From NCBI GenBank assembly GCA_965203725.1, contig CBDBDH010000001.1, forward strand, positions 620,001 to 684,000: a stretch of 64,000 nt of DNA. The letters are read 5' to 3'. Below the pieces are notes generated by a model, which was given only the letters and a program-made list of their open reading frames with translations, did no database searches and was not told the DNA's origin. This stretch comes from WTFY01 sp965203725 (GTDB taxonomy: Bacteria > Pseudomonadota > Gammaproteobacteria > UBA4575). Below, one piece after another: positions 17,722 through 27,104 of this stretch. A program made the position numbers and the translations under genes. Within the stretch, counting starts at the first letter, position 1, and each line of letters starts with the position of its first letter.

Positions 17722-18543
17722 TCATTTCAGGTACAAGCGCAACAACTCCTGCTTTGGAATTTCGCAGATGCTGAATCTTGCCAGGCACTTGATGTCAAAA
17801 AACCGCTTTAGCGAAGGGTTCACGGTGCGTGAAAATGTACAGCGGTCATTGTCAATCAAGGTGAATCTGGCTTTCATGATGTCTTCTACGCTGAGTTTGG
17901 CGATGTCCTGGTGCGTTAGGTCGGTCAGTATGTTGCGGTCGTGCGGATCGTCATGGCGTATGTTGCCCGCATGGATTTTCCTGACGATTTCGACACACCG
18001 GTTTGCAATCGCCTCAATCAGAACATCTCTGTTCTTCCGTCCAGACTGCAGGATATGCCTGCACAGCTCAGATACGGTGAGTTCGCTTTCGACCTTTTGG
18101 TATAGAAGGTAGCTCTTTCGATTCAGCCAGGATGATCTGAAAGTCCAGTGCGCGATAGGTTTTATGGTGTCGATCCCGGCCTGCTTGAGGCGCAGGCTGC
18201 CGATGTAACTTCTGTAGTTATAGTCTTTGAACAAGCCCGTCAGAAAGAGATTGATTTTCCTGCTGAACTTATAGTGCCTGCTGATCTGGGAAACTTTCAT
18301 GACCACACTGCAGTTCTCAGGCTCGTAGTCAAAGCAATACAGCCGGTTTCTTTTCCTGCTTTTCTTGCCAAGCTGGAATTGGGCCTTCTCGTACTCCAAG
18401 AACTGCTCTCCCTGAATCCATTTCTCGGTCAGCCGGCTGGACGAGAAAGCATCATTGATCAGTACTTTGCCATGCGGATAGGACTGCTGCTTCATGCTGG
18501 AGCGGTGTTGTGGGTGCGTGTTGAATCTTACAATCCTGCCCAT
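17722..18543 (-). CDS. Lipopolysaccharide core kinase-like protein (WaaP/InaA type)
   Basis: 273 residues with a eukaryotic-like kinase fold. The catalytic loop is visible near residue 198 (IRHDDPHDRNILTD, Asp and Asn in place), and the metal-binding Asp near 232 in LIDNDRC. A conserved VVMKV strand near 85 would hold the ATP-binding Lys. Family members phosphorylate heptose or Kdo of LPS core at the inner membrane. It is divergent from a second kinase-fold gene with a 26-bp gap, and lies between a glycosyltransferase and an FkbM methyltransferase, a surface-glycan setting. Confidence 0.78.
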   Translation of the reverse strand: MGRIVRFNTHPQHRSSMKQQSYPHGKVLINDAFSSSRLTEKWIQGEQFLEYEKAQFQLGKKSRKRNRLYCFDYEPENCSVVMKVSQISRHYKFSRKINLFLTGLFKDYNYRSYIGSLRLKQAGIDTIKPIAHWTFRSSWLNRKSYLLYQKVESELTVSELCRHILQSGRKNRDVLIEAIANRCVEIVRKIHAGNIRHDDPHDRNILTDLTHQDIAKLSVEDIMKARFTLIDNDRCTFSRTVNPSLKRFFDIKCLARFSICEIPKQELLRLYLK

Positions 18544-18569
18544 ACAAGATCAAAAGATGCCAGCCCATC

Positions 18570-19253
18570 ATGATCAAGTCGAAAAGAACAAGTATCCTGA
18601 AGGCACGCGAGGTGGAGATGCAGCAGGCTATCTTTTTGCCGGATGAAGTACGGGTGGGAGACTTCCTTGACAGGGGGCGACGCTCTTTCTCTTACAGGGG
18701 CGAATACGAGGACAAGAATGTTGTCATCAAGGTATACAGAAAAGAATTTGTTGAAAAGTATCAACGGAAAGGCAGCATCGATATCGCAGAGTTTGAATTT
18801 GACCGTAACGCAGCTTTATACAATGTTGATGAGATCAGGCCTTACATTGCAGCACCGTACAGGGTCTTCTCACACCATAGCGGTTTCACGCATTCCTTTG
18901 TACAGGAATATATCGAAGGCATCACACTCAGGCAGTTAATTACCCAGGCAGGGTATCTCCCGGATGAAGTGCTGCAGGCTGGCTACAAAATTGTCCGGGT
19001 TGCCGAGGCGCATGGAATCCATGATATGGACATCTTTGAAGAGAATGTTTTGGTGGTCAAGGATGAGGATGCAGGAATTTGGACGCCAAAGCTGTACGAT
19101 TTCAATTTGCTGCCTCAGCACATGAGTCCGCCCAATCCGTTCATTGCATTGGGCATCAAGATGGGATTGCGGAGAAAGTCGCGCAGGGACTATAGGAATC
19201 TGAGAAACTGGAAGCGGGCGGGTGAGCGGCAGAGGTCATCCGGCAAGAATTGA
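18570..19253 (+). CDS. Second kinase-fold protein, YrbL/LPS-kinase like
   Basis: 227 residues. The ATP-site strand NVVIKVYRKEF (near residue 50), catalytic loop HGIHDMDIFEENVLV (near 148-162) and YDFN (near 176, in place of DFG) show a small protein-kinase fold, closest by pattern to YrbL and LPS-modifying kinases. The C-terminus is strongly basic (GLRRKSRRDYRNLRNWKR), which suggests membrane contact. It diverges from the other kinase gene, so the pair may share a control region in the 26-bp gap. Substrate is inferred from context only. Confidence 0.7.
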   Translation: MIKSKRTSILKAREVEMQQAIFLPDEVRVGDFLDRGRRSFSYRGEYEDKNVVIKVYRKEFVEKYQRKGSIDIAEFEFDRNAALYNVDEIRPYIAAPYRVFSHHSGFTHSFVQEYIEGITLRQLITQAGYLPDEVLQAGYKIVRVAEAHGIHDMDIFEENVLVVKDEDAGIWTPKLYDFNLLPQHMSPPNPFIALGIKMGLRRKSRRDYRNLRNWKRAGERQRSSGKN

Positions 19254-19260
19254 ATTACAA

Positions 19261-19288
19261 AATGAAAAGGCCGCCTCTTGGCAGCCTT
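19261..19288 (-). terminator. Rho-independent terminator after the FkbM gene
   Basis: AAGGCCGCC (19267-19275) and GGCAGCCTT (19280-19288) form a stem with one mismatch. Read leftwards it is followed by TTTTCATTTTG, so it should end the FkbM transcript. Confidence 0.55.
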
Positions 19289-19326
19289 AGTCACCGAGAT
19301 TTGAAGTCAGTCCGCAACTCATTACA

Positions 19327-20145
19327 TCAGCATCTGTCGAAAATGACATTGCGGAGATCCGGAGATGCCTTGGGGCGTGCTGTAAACCCAAGTTCTTTCA
19401 TCAACGTCATGATTTCCCTGTTTCTGGGCGAAGCCAGGTCTCCTTCGATTTCAATGATCATGGAGGCGGTCTTTCGGAGAGTCTCCGAACCACCTCGAAG
19501 GATGTCGGCTTCCAGGCCGTCCACGTCAATCTTGATGTGAGTTGGCTGCTGCGGGGCAAACCTCTTCATAAAGTCATCCATGGAAAAACCCACGGCACCC
19601 TGACAAAACTTGGTATCGATCACTTCATCAAATTGATTGATTTTGGTGCCGAATCCGTGCATGTCCGACCCTGCCACGGTGCTGTCCATATTGAGTACGT
19701 CCAGCTTCGTTTCTTTTGAGAATGCCAGGCAATACGCCAAAATGCGCTTTGACAAATGGTTCATCTCAATGTTCTTGTTGAGCGCGGCAAAGCTGCTCCC
19801 CGCAGGCTCAAATGCGAGAACGTGTACCAAGGGGTTGAGCGCAGCGTAAAGGCTGTAAATTCCCACATTGGCACCGACATCCCAGAAACAGGCACCATCG
19901 GGCATCCCGCCAATCCATTCCAGGGTATCAGGTTCGTTTTTATGAAAGTTCCAAGCAGCACGGACACAAAGACGAGAACTTGCATCCAGAAGCAACTCTC
20001 CTTTTTGGGTTATTATGGGGTTTGGCGTTACCAGGAGGTCACGGGCGATGGCTCTTGTCTCGCTACGTCGCATGGGGTTCATCGGAAGCGTGATGAGGCC
20101 GCCAAACGCAGCGATTACTCTTGCAAACAGCCTTTTAGTGCTCAT
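19327..20145 (-). CDS. FkbM-family SAM-dependent methyltransferase
   Basis: 272 residues. The SAM-binding motif FWDVGANVGIYS lies near residues 87-98, followed by HVLAFEPAG. The family's second part is clear in THIKIDVDGLEADILRGG and IIEIEGD. FkbM enzymes O-methylate sugars or other small groups; beside a glycosyltransferase and two LPS-kinase candidates the likely substrate is a surface glycan. A hydrophobic N-terminus (FARVIAAFGGLITLPM) may anchor it loosely. The gene converges on the second kinase gene and has its own terminator. Confidence 0.88.
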   Translation of the reverse strand: MSTKRLFARVIAAFGGLITLPMNPMRRSETRAIARDLLVTPNPIITQKGELLLDASSRLCVRAAWNFHKNEPDTLEWIGGMPDGACFWDVGANVGIYSLYAALNPLVHVLAFEPAGSSFAALNKNIEMNHLSKRILAYCLAFSKETKLDVLNMDSTVAGSDMHGFGTKINQFDEVIDTKFCQGAVGFSMDDFMKRFAPQQPTHIKIDVDGLEADILRGGSETLRKTASMIIEIEGDLASPRNREIMTLMKELGFTARPKASPDLRNVIFDRC

Positions 20146-20652
20146 CGTGGATTTTCCATGGACTTCATCGTGGAGTGTCTGAACTTACCACGCAAGCCAG
20201 GACATTGAAACGCCCTTGATTTTGGGAGTCACACGGCAAGGAACGCAGCCAGGATGCCTCCTCGTGCAGTGCAGGAGAAACTATGGAGTTTCTGGGTCTG
20301 CCGACTTCCGGGTTCGTTGATGGCGCTTTGCTCTAGCAGCCACTGCGGGGCTCGTGCACCTCAAAACTCCCATGGTGAGATCCAGCGGAGAGGGTAAGTC
20401 ATCTGCGCCGGGATGGCCTGATTAATAAAGGGGATTGTTGGATGACAGTGGATTTTACGGTATCTTATGGGATATTGATGAGAATGGCCTGCGCGGGCGA
20501 CGGTTGAAGGGCTGTACAGCGTACAGGGGCTTAAATAATTACAGGGAGCAGTACCATCCCCTGACACACTTCAGGAACCCGGACGTACGATTCCGGGGCG
20601 TGCGTGGTGCTGGACCCGCTGCATTGAACAGATCATGGAGGGAGACCCAACC
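20146..20652. other. Leader region of the autotransporter
   Basis: No gene is recognised here. The stretch leads to a good ribosome site, GGAGGGAG (20637-20644), placed 8 bases before the ATG at 20653. That ATG opens a short frame through the 7-bp repeat tract. Promoter elements must lie upstream, but I cannot identify them with confidence. Confidence 0.4.
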
Positions 20653-20901
20653 ATGCAATCAGCATTTGCTTCATCCGAGAGAACCGCCACTGCGACCGGG
20701 CAGTATGCTACACTGGGGCAGAGCGTCGAGCGTCGAGCGTCGAGCGTCGAGCGTCGAGCGTCGAGCGTCGAGCGTCGAGCGTCGAGCGTCGAGCGTCGAG
20801 CGTCGAGCGTCGAGCGTCGAGCGTCGAGCGTCGAGCGTCGAGCGTCGAGCGTCGAGCGTCGAGCGTCGAGCGTCGAGCGTCGAGCGTCGAGCGTCTTATG
20901 A
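20653..20901 (+). CDS. Upstream open frame through the 7-bp repeats
   Basis: 82 residues. The start at 20653 has the best ribosome site in the region. After MQSAFASSERTATATGQ the tract encodes repeated SVERRAS units. With the present 25 repeats the frame stops at TGA 20899-20901, overlapping the ATG (20898) of the autotransporter in the arrangement ATGA. Adding one repeat or losing two would fuse it in frame to the autotransporter. It is therefore either a coupling leader peptide or the true 5' end of a phase-variable gene in an off state. Confidence 0.5.
   Translation: MQSAFASSERTATATGQYATLGQSVERRASSVERRASSVERRASSVERRASSVERRASSVERRASSVERRASSVERRASSVL
20721..20895 (+). repeat. Heptanucleotide tandem repeat, 25 x GAGCGTC
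   Basis: Exactly 175 bases, 25 uninterrupted copies of GAGCGTC. The unit has no stop codon in any frame on the + strand, and 7 is not a multiple of 3, so each slip changes the downstream frame. Such tracts at the 5' end of surface-protein genes usually drive phase variation by slipped-strand mispairing. The tract ends three bases before the autotransporter ATG. Confidence 0.97.
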
Positions 20902-23900
20902 TGTGTGTGCTGCGACGGGCCGGACTGTACACGCCGACTTCCCCGACTCCTTCAGATTCCCCGCACAAGCCTGACCCACTATCCGCCGCCCCTCGCGCGG
21001 GTTCGCGCCGGGAAGCGTCCTCATGGCACCGCACCGCCCTTCTCTGCGTCCTCGCGCTGGCGCTTCTGCCCGGCGCGCTGCTTGGCCTGTTTGCCGCTGC
21101 GCCCGCCTGGGCGCAGGCGAGCAACGACGCGACGCTGAGCCTGCTGCGGGTAAGGCTGACGGATGCCGAGCAAACGATCGTGCCCCTCACGCCGAGCTGG
21201 GGACAGCAACGGACGAAGTTCCTCGTGCGGCTGGATGCGGACGTGACGGCGGTGAAGGTGTGGGCGACGCCTAAAGAGAGCGGTGCGTCCGCCTCCATCG
21301 ACGGGACGACCGCTCCCAGCAAGGAGATCAGCCTCGACTACGGCGACAACCTGGTGAAGGTCGTGGTGACGGCGCAGGACGGCACGACCACCAAGGAGTA
21401 CAGCATCACGTTGAAGCGGGCCTACCCGGTTCCCGGCATTACCTCCGTTACCTCGGGCGCGGCCAGCGGCGGCCCTACCGTCACTGTCGTCACCACCAAT
21501 CCCTCCACAACGGACTATGACGTGGTGATCCAGATCAGGAAGGCGTCCGCCCAGTGGCCGGCGAGCCGTGGGACGTCCCACCAGTTGCCGAGCGGGGTGA
21601 GCCGGGACGCAACGGCCAGCAGCGCCGGTTCCGATGTCTTCACCGGCTTTGCAAAGGGCACGGCCTACACGGTGCGCGCCCACCTGAAGACCAAGGCGGC
21701 CACGCCGGCCGCCATCGATGACTCCAGCTCTTCCAGGGCGGTGACGACCTGGAATGTGCCGGGCGCGCCCACTGCGCCGCCGGGCACCGTCAGCGCCATC
21801 TGGACGGCCACGCTGACCGTGGATGTGGACGGCAGCCTCAAGGGCTGCGACAACGACCAGGGCGGGCTGGACGACTGCGGCAACTACCGGTTCAACTTCG
21901 GCGGCAAGAGCTACCGGGTGCCCTACCTCTACGTGGACGGCAGCGGCAGACTGAACCTGCGGTTGGCCGTGAGCGGCAACCCGTCATCGGCCCTGCGGCG
22001 TGGCAGCCTGCGGATCGGCGGGAGCAACGGCACCACTTATGCCTTGTCGTCGGGCTTCCGGGGGAACTACATCTGGAGCGGCGGCCCGTCCTGGAGCGAC
22101 GGCGCGGAGGTAACCGTCGAGATCGTGATGCCGGCGACCGGCCTTAGGGTAACGGCGGGCACCGGCCAACTGGCGCTGGCCTGGGCCGCGTCCGGGGACT
22201 CGGGCGGGCGGGGTGCGAGCGTCACCGGCTACCAAGTGCAGTACAAGACGACCTCAGCAACGAACTGGACGGACGTTACCCACAGCGGCACGACCACCAG
22301 CGCGACGATCTCGGGCCTGACGGCGGCCACGTCCTACGATGTGCGGGTGCGGGCGCTGAACGGCATCAGTCCGGGTAGCGCCTGGGCCACCGGCCAAGGC
22401 ACGACCACCCAGACAACACCGCCCAACAACAACAACGCGCCCTTGAAGCCCTCGGCGCCGACGGTGTCCGGGGCCTCGACCACGAGCGTGAACGTGAGCT
22501 GGAGCGCGCCGACCAACACCGGCAGGCCGGCCATCACGAGCTACGACCTGCGATACCGGGCGGGCAGCAGCGGCCAGTGGAGCAACGGTCCCCAGGATCA
22601 GACCGGCACCACGGCGACGATCTCGGGCCTGACGGCGGGCACGTCCTACCAGGTGCAGGTGCGCGCGACCAACGCCGCGGGCGACAGCGACTGGTCCGAC
22701 GCCGGCACAGGCAGCACCAACACACAGTCCACGACCGCGCCCGGCGCCCCGCAGAATGTGCAGGCCACGCCGGGGAACAACAAGTGCACGCTGACCTGGC
22801 AGGCGCCGTCGTCCTGGGGTTCCATCCAGGCAGCTGGATACTTCATCGAATTCAACCAGGGTACTGGGTACGTAGCCTCCCTAGCACAGACCGTCGTCGG
22901 AACCTACGGCCCCACGGCGACCAGCGCCGTGCTGGAGGGCCTGTACGGCAATCATGAAATTGCCAACGGGGAGACTTACACGCTGCGGATTCTGGCGTAT
23001 TCCCTGAATCCCGACGACAACACCCAAGGTTTTAACGGCCCCGCTGTGGTGAAGTCCTGCACGCCGGGCCCGCCCTCGCTGGGCCGCGAGGGCAGGATGA
23101 GAGTCGATGTCGACGACCCATGGGAACCGGTGACGATCAACGAGGGCGAATCGATCAACTACTACATCGCGCTCAACCAGCCGCCCACCGACAGGCTGAC
23201 CATCACGCCGCGAGCCCAAAACGCCCACGACGGACTGCTCACGATCCACAACGGGGTCACCTGGGAAGCCGCCGAATCCGTCCTCCTGATTAAGGGGATA
23301 CCCATCTTCCAGCATCCCAACAGTCATGGTTTCACCGGCGAGGAGTACTGGTTGGATTCCAAAGAGGTCAGGCTCACCGCCGTGAACGACAACGAGTGCA
23401 AGTCTCCGCCCGAGCGCCGGTTCTGGATCAGACACCACGGCAGCGGCGGCGGTCCCGACTGGGGAGGCTGGGGCAACCAAAGCCGACACCATGGCCTGAG
23501 GATCCGTGTCCAGATCATCGACGACGACTGCACCTACCTGGCCCCTTCTACGGCTCAAGTGTCGGTGGAAGAGGGCGGCAGCGCGACCTACACCGTCCAT
23601 CTGAAGAAGCCGCTTGAGGACACCGCATACATTGTCCCGCGCATCAGCGCCGCCGGCGACAGCGACCCCGACGCGATCACGGTCTCTCCCGAGCGGATCC
23701 GGGTCGAAGCGGGAGACACGAGCCCGAAGACGTTCACGGTCAGCGCCGGAAGGGACGCGGACTCCCGTAACGAGGTCCTGCACGTCAACCACAGCGTTGA
23801 CTCGCCGGAGGTCCCGGCGGATTACCTGAGCGCCCGGGTGACCGTCGTTGTCCAGGACGCCCAGAAAGCGGCGGGCAGGGAGGAGCGCGACCCGCTGAGC

Positions 23901-26303
23901 GTGACCGGGCTCGCGCTCACGGCCGGTTCGGAGGCGGTGGCGCTGAGCCCGGCCTTTGCGCCGGGAGTGCTGTCGTACCGGGCGGAGGTCCCGGCGGGGA
24001 CGCGCCGGGTGAGCCTGACCCCGACCTGGGGCGGGACGTCGGGCGGCGTGTTCGCGGGGGCGGTCGCACCCGGGGACTCGTCGCGCACGTACACGAAACC
24101 GACGCGGATGCGGACCTCGGGCACAGCGGTGGAACTGGACCTCGCTGCGAGCGGGCGCGGGACCGAACTGGTGGTCCTGGTGATCGATTCGAGCGGGATG
24201 AGGGAATACAAGATCGATGTGACCGAGGAGCGGACCACGCCGGTGGCGTTCAGCAACGTCCCGTCGGAGCATGACGGTCGGACGGCGTTCGCGCTGGACG
24301 TGCAGTCGGGCTCGAAGCCCGCTCCCGAGGCGTTCACGGTGACGAACGGGAAGGTCACGGGCGTGGAGTCGCTGGACCCGGTGCTGTGGCGGGTGCGCGT
24401 CATGCCGAAGTCCTGGAAGGACGTGAAGATAGCGCTCGGCGAGGCGTCGGCGACGGTCCCGGGCCCGGTGCGCATCCGGGTTGCGGACACCCGCGCGAAG
24501 GAAGGCAAGGACGCGAGCCTCGACTTCGCAGTGACGCTGAACCGTGCAGCGGTGCAGGCGGTCTCGGTGGATTACGCCACCGCCGACGGCACGGCGACGG
24601 CCAGCGAGGACTACACGGCCACATCGGGCACGCTGACCTTCGCCGTGGGCGAGACGGCGAAGACGGTCTCGGTGGCGCTGCTCGACGACGCCATCGACGA
24701 GGGCAAGGAGACGTTCAAGCTGAAGCTCTCGAACCCGCAGGGGGTGTATCTGCGCAAGATGCACCGCGAGGCGAAGGGGGTCATCAAGAACGACGATCCG
24801 CTGCAGGCGATGTGGCTGTCGCGCTTCGGGCGCACCATCGCCACGCAGGTCACGGAAGCGGTCTCGGAGCGCTTCGGCGGACTGGCGCCGGGGGCCCACG
24901 CCACGCTGGCGGGGGTGGCGCTTGATCTCTCGGATACCGAAGACGGCGACGTGCTGGCGCAGGCCCTCACCGGCCTGGCGCAGGCATACGGCACGCCCGC
25001 TTCGAACGACGGGGATGACCTGTTCGCGCAGGCGCGCGGCTTTGGCGAGGCCCGCCACGGGGAACCCGTCACGTCTTCGCGCGACCTCGGTCCACGCGAC
25101 CTGCTGCTCGGCAGCGCCTTCCACGTCGCCTCCGGGAGCCGCGCCTCGGGTCCGGGCCTGGCGGCCTGGGGCCGGGTGGCGCACGGCGACTTCGACGGCG
25201 AGGACTCGACCGGTGACGGTGCGCTGCGCCTCGACGGCGAGGTGACCACCGGCATGCTCGGCATGGATGCCGAATGGGACCGCTGGCTGGCGGGCGTGGC
25301 GGTGAGCCTGAGCGAGGGCGACGGCAGCTTCAACAACCCCGGGGTGGACTCCGGCGACCTGGAGAGCACCATGACCACGGTGAACCCCTATGCGAGGGTC
25401 CGGCTGAGCCCACGGGTCTCGGCCTGGGCACTGGCCGGCTGGGGCACCGGGTCGATGACCATGAAACAGGACGCACGCGGGGACCGGGAACGGATCGAGA
25501 CGAAGACCGACATCGACCTGCGCATGGCGGCCCTCGGGGCACGCGGTGCGCTGCTCGAACCCGGTGAGGCGGGCGGTGTGGATCTCGCGCTCAAGGCCGA
25601 TGCGTTCTTCGTGCGCACCGAGTGGGACCGTATCTCGGGCGAGTCGGATACCGAGACGGATGCCAGCCGCGTGCGCCTTGTGCTGGAGGGCGGTCGCAGC
25701 TACGACTTCGGCTCCGGTGCGACGCTGCGGCCGTCGCTGGAACTGGGCGTGCGCCATGACGGCGGCGACGCCGAGACCGGCACGGGCGGTGAGATCGGTG
25801 CAGGCCTGAACTATATGAACCCGGATACCGGCCTGTCGGTCGATGCGAAGGCGCGCATGCTGGTTGCGCACGCCGACTCGGATTACGAGGAATGGGGCGC
25901 GAGCGCCTCGATCCTCCTGGATCCCGGCACCCACGGGCGCGGCCTGTCGTTCAGGCTGTCGCCCACCCTGGGAGTGGCATCGAGCACGACGCAGCAGTTG
26001 TGGGGGGCACAGCGCCCGCACGGCTTCGTGACGGCGGGCGACGGCGGGTTCGAAGCGCAGCGAAGCCTGCACAGTGAGGTAGGCTACGGCCTGCCCGCCT
26101 TCAACGGGCAGTTCACCGGCACGCCCAATGCCGGGCTCGAACTCTCGGATGACGTGCGCAACTACCGCCTCGGCTGGCGTCTGAACTCCACCCAGCCGGG
26201 CGAATCCTTCGGGCTGCGCCTCGACGTGATCCGCCGCGAGAGCGCCGCATCCGACGTGCTGCCCGAGCATGCGCTGACGCTGCAGGGCCGCTACCACTGG
26301 TAG
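20898..26303 (+). CDS. Giant autotransporter with FnIII, cadherin-like and Calx-beta domains
   Basis: 1801 residues. A long signal region (RTALLCVLALALLPGALLG, cleavage near AWAQA, residue 74) leads to a cadherin-like beta sandwich (75-180). Two clear fibronectin type III domains follow (about 415-610; ATISGLTAATSYDVRVRAL and its repeat), then a third, a second cadherin-like sandwich near 1010-1110, a Calx-beta domain (1190-1290; VDYATADGTATASEDYTA), and a type V autotransporter barrel from about 1400 to the end (final residues RYHW). It should be displayed on the outer membrane and mediate adhesion. The ATG at 20898 has no good ribosome site; translation probably depends on the upstream frame through the 7-bp tract. 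Confidence 0.9.
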   Translation: MMCVLRRAGLYTPTSPTPSDSPHKPDPLSAAPRAGSRREASSWHRTALLCVLALALLPGALLGLFAAAPAWAQASNDATLSLLRVRLTDAEQTIVPLTPSWGQQRTKFLVRLDADVTAVKVWATPKESGASASIDGTTAPSKEISLDYGDNLVKVVVTAQDGTTTKEYSITLKRAYPVPGITSVTSGAASGGPTVTVVTTNPSTTDYDVVIQIRKASAQWPASRGTSHQLPSGVSRDATASSAGSDVFTGFAKGTAYTVRAHLKTKAATPAAIDDSSSSRAVTTWNVPGAPTAPPGTVSAIWTATLTVDVDGSLKGCDNDQGGLDDCGNYRFNFGGKSYRVPYLYVDGSGRLNLRLAVSGNPSSALRRGSLRIGGSNGTTYALSSGFRGNYIWSGGPSWSDGAEVTVEIVMPATGLRVTAGTGQLALAWAASGDSGGRGASVTGYQVQYKTTSATNWTDVTHSGTTTSATISGLTAATSYDVRVRALNGISPGSAWATGQGTTTQTTPPNNNNAPLKPSAPTVSGASTTSVNVSWSAPTNTGRPAITSYDLRYRAGSSGQWSNGPQDQTGTTATISGLTAGTSYQVQVRATNAAGDSDWSDAGTGSTNTQSTTAPGAPQNVQATPGNNKCTLTWQAPSSWGSIQAAGYFIEFNQGTGYVASLAQTVVGTYGPTATSAVLEGLYGNHEIANGETYTLRILAYSLNPDDNTQGFNGPAVVKSCTPGPPSLGREGRMRVDVDDPWEPVTINEGESINYYIALNQPPTDRLTITPRAQNAHDGLLTIHNGVTWEAAESVLLIKGIPIFQHPNSHGFTGEEYWLDSKEVRLTAVNDNECKSPPERRFWIRHHGSGGGPDWGGWGNQSRHHGLRIRVQIIDDDCTYLAPSTAQVSVEEGGSATYTVHLKKPLEDTAYIVPRISAAGDSDPDAITVSPERIRVEAGDTSPKTFTVSAGRDADSRNEVLHVNHSVDSPEVPADYLSARVTVVVQDAQKAAGREERDPLSVTGLALTAGSEAVALSPAFAPGVLSYRAEVPAGTRRVSLTPTWGGTSGGVFAGAVAPGDSSRTYTKPTRMRTSGTAVELDLAASGRGTELVVLVIDSSGMREYKIDVTEERTTPVAFSNVPSEHDGRTAFALDVQSGSKPAPEAFTVTNGKVTGVESLDPVLWRVRVMPKSWKDVKIALGEASATVPGPVRIRVADTRAKEGKDASLDFAVTLNRAAVQAVSVDYATADGTATASEDYTATSGTLTFAVGETAKTVSVALLDDAIDEGKETFKLKLSNPQGVYLRKMHREAKGVIKNDDPLQAMWLSRFGRTIATQVTEAVSERFGGLAPGAHATLAGVALDLSDTEDGDVLAQALTGLAQAYGTPASNDGDDLFAQARGFGEARHGEPVTSSRDLGPRDLLLGSAFHVASGSRASGPGLAAWGRVAHGDFDGEDSTGDGALRLDGEVTTGMLGMDAEWDRWLAGVAVSLSEGDGSFNNPGVDSGDLESTMTTVNPYARVRLSPRVSAWALAGWGTGSMTMKQDARGDRERIETKTDIDLRMAALGARGALLEPGEAGGVDLALKADAFFVRTEWDRISGESDTETDASRVRLVLEGGRSYDFGSGATLRPSLELGVRHDGGDAETGTGGEIGAGLNYMNPDTGLSVDAKARMLVAHADSDYEEWGASASILLDPGTHGRGLSFRLSPTLGVASSTTQQLWGAQRPHGFVTAGDGGFEAQRSLHSEVGYGLPAFNGQFTGTPNAGLELSDDVRNYRLGWRLNSTQPGESFGLRLDVIRRESAASDVLPEHALTLQGRYHW

Positions 26304-26686
26304 ACCGGCCTGCCGTGGCCTGTGCGGATCGTCCTCCCGGTCCGCACAGGGTGCGGGCACACACTGAGGGAGTTTTAGGCCATGTGAATCAGGGGTACTG
26401 GTGTACCCCTGACGTGCTGCCTTTGATCTGCCAGCGTGTCTCTCAATGCTCGTGCACGACCAGGAAGAGGCACAGAAGACAGGATAGGATTCCCCAGGCT
26501 GGATTCTTGATGACTCGATCCGCTTTGCCGTTATAAGGAAGCATGTCAGCGTCCTGCAAGGCTTTTCCCGGTAATTTGTACAAGGCAGGATGGCCAGCTT
26601 CATGTCTGCGATCATGTCTCACTGTCACATGGCCTTCCTGTTTTCGAACTCCAAAGTTAGGGGCTTATATACGAAAGTTACCAAGA
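26304..26686. other. Downstream region of the autotransporter with two strong hairpins
   Basis: CTGTGCGGA (26321-26329) pairs with TCCGCACAG (26342-26350). TCAGGGGTAC (26390-26399) pairs perfectly with GTACCCCTGA (26404-26413) around a 4-base loop. Neither is followed by a T-run, so they may be mRNA-stabilising ends or Rho-type ends rather than intrinsic terminators. A 61-codon leftward frame (26443-26628) ending in a hydrophobic helix (WGILSCLLCLFLVV) could encode a small membrane protein, but support is weak. Confidence 0.45.
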
Positions 26687-26983
26687 CTAATTGTCACGTC
26701 TAGAGTGCCACCAAGTAGTGGCACTTTTTGTCCCAGTAAGAACCCCTGTAATTACAAGCCAAGAAAATGCCGCCCAGAAAAATGTATAAATTACAAAGCC
26801 AGAATATTTCATCCCTAAACAAATATTCATTATCTGCGACTCAGGTAAGTTAACATTGCCAGGCAGTTTGATAAGATCACCACATTCATATACCCATATA
26901 GTGCCACTGCTCAAATCAGCACCACCAGCTACTGTAACGCCGATCATAAAGGAAATTAACAAAACTGGAATTTGTTTTTGCAT
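26687..26983 (-). CDS. Small secreted or membrane protein, possibly degraded at its C-terminus
   Basis: 98 residues with a signal peptide (MQKQIPVLLISFMIGVTVAGG), a mature part with two Cys (YECGDLIK and NICLGMKYSG), and a hydrophobic segment (VIYTFFWAAFSWLVITGVLTG). The Cys pattern faintly recalls Rap1a/Tai-type immunity proteins. The last 15 residues come from a terminator hairpin of the opposite strand, so the original end of the gene may have been lost. Confidence 0.5.
   Translation of the reverse strand: MQKQIPVLLISFMIGVTVAGGADLSSGTIWVYECGDLIKLPGNVNLPESQIMNICLGMKYSGFVIYTFFWAAFSWLVITGVLTGTKSATTWWHSRRDN
26704..26729 (+). terminator. Rho-independent terminator
   Basis: AGTGCCAC (26704-26711) and GTGGCACT (26718-26725) form a perfect 8-bp stem followed by TTTT. 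It lies inside the 3' end of the leftward 98-residue gene, whose last residues are encoded by the hairpin itself. Confidence 0.7.
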
Positions 26984-27104
26984 GGCTTCAAATAATGCAA
27001 CATCATCAAAATAGGCTTACTTGGCTTTTCGCTTAACGGGCTTATCCATTTAAGAGAGTGCCATAGACTGTAACAGACCATCCCATACAGAAAAAAGGCC
27101 GCGA

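Noticed and set aside
20721..20895. Possible CRISPR array
   Set aside because: Repeat unit is 7 bp with no spacers.
26321..26350. Hairpin after the autotransporter as an intrinsic terminator
   Set aside because: Strong stem but no T-run on either strand.
22881..26615. A 1244-codon open frame on the minus strand
   Set aside because: It is antisense to the autotransporter and arises from the strong third-position GC bias; no domain, no ribosome site.
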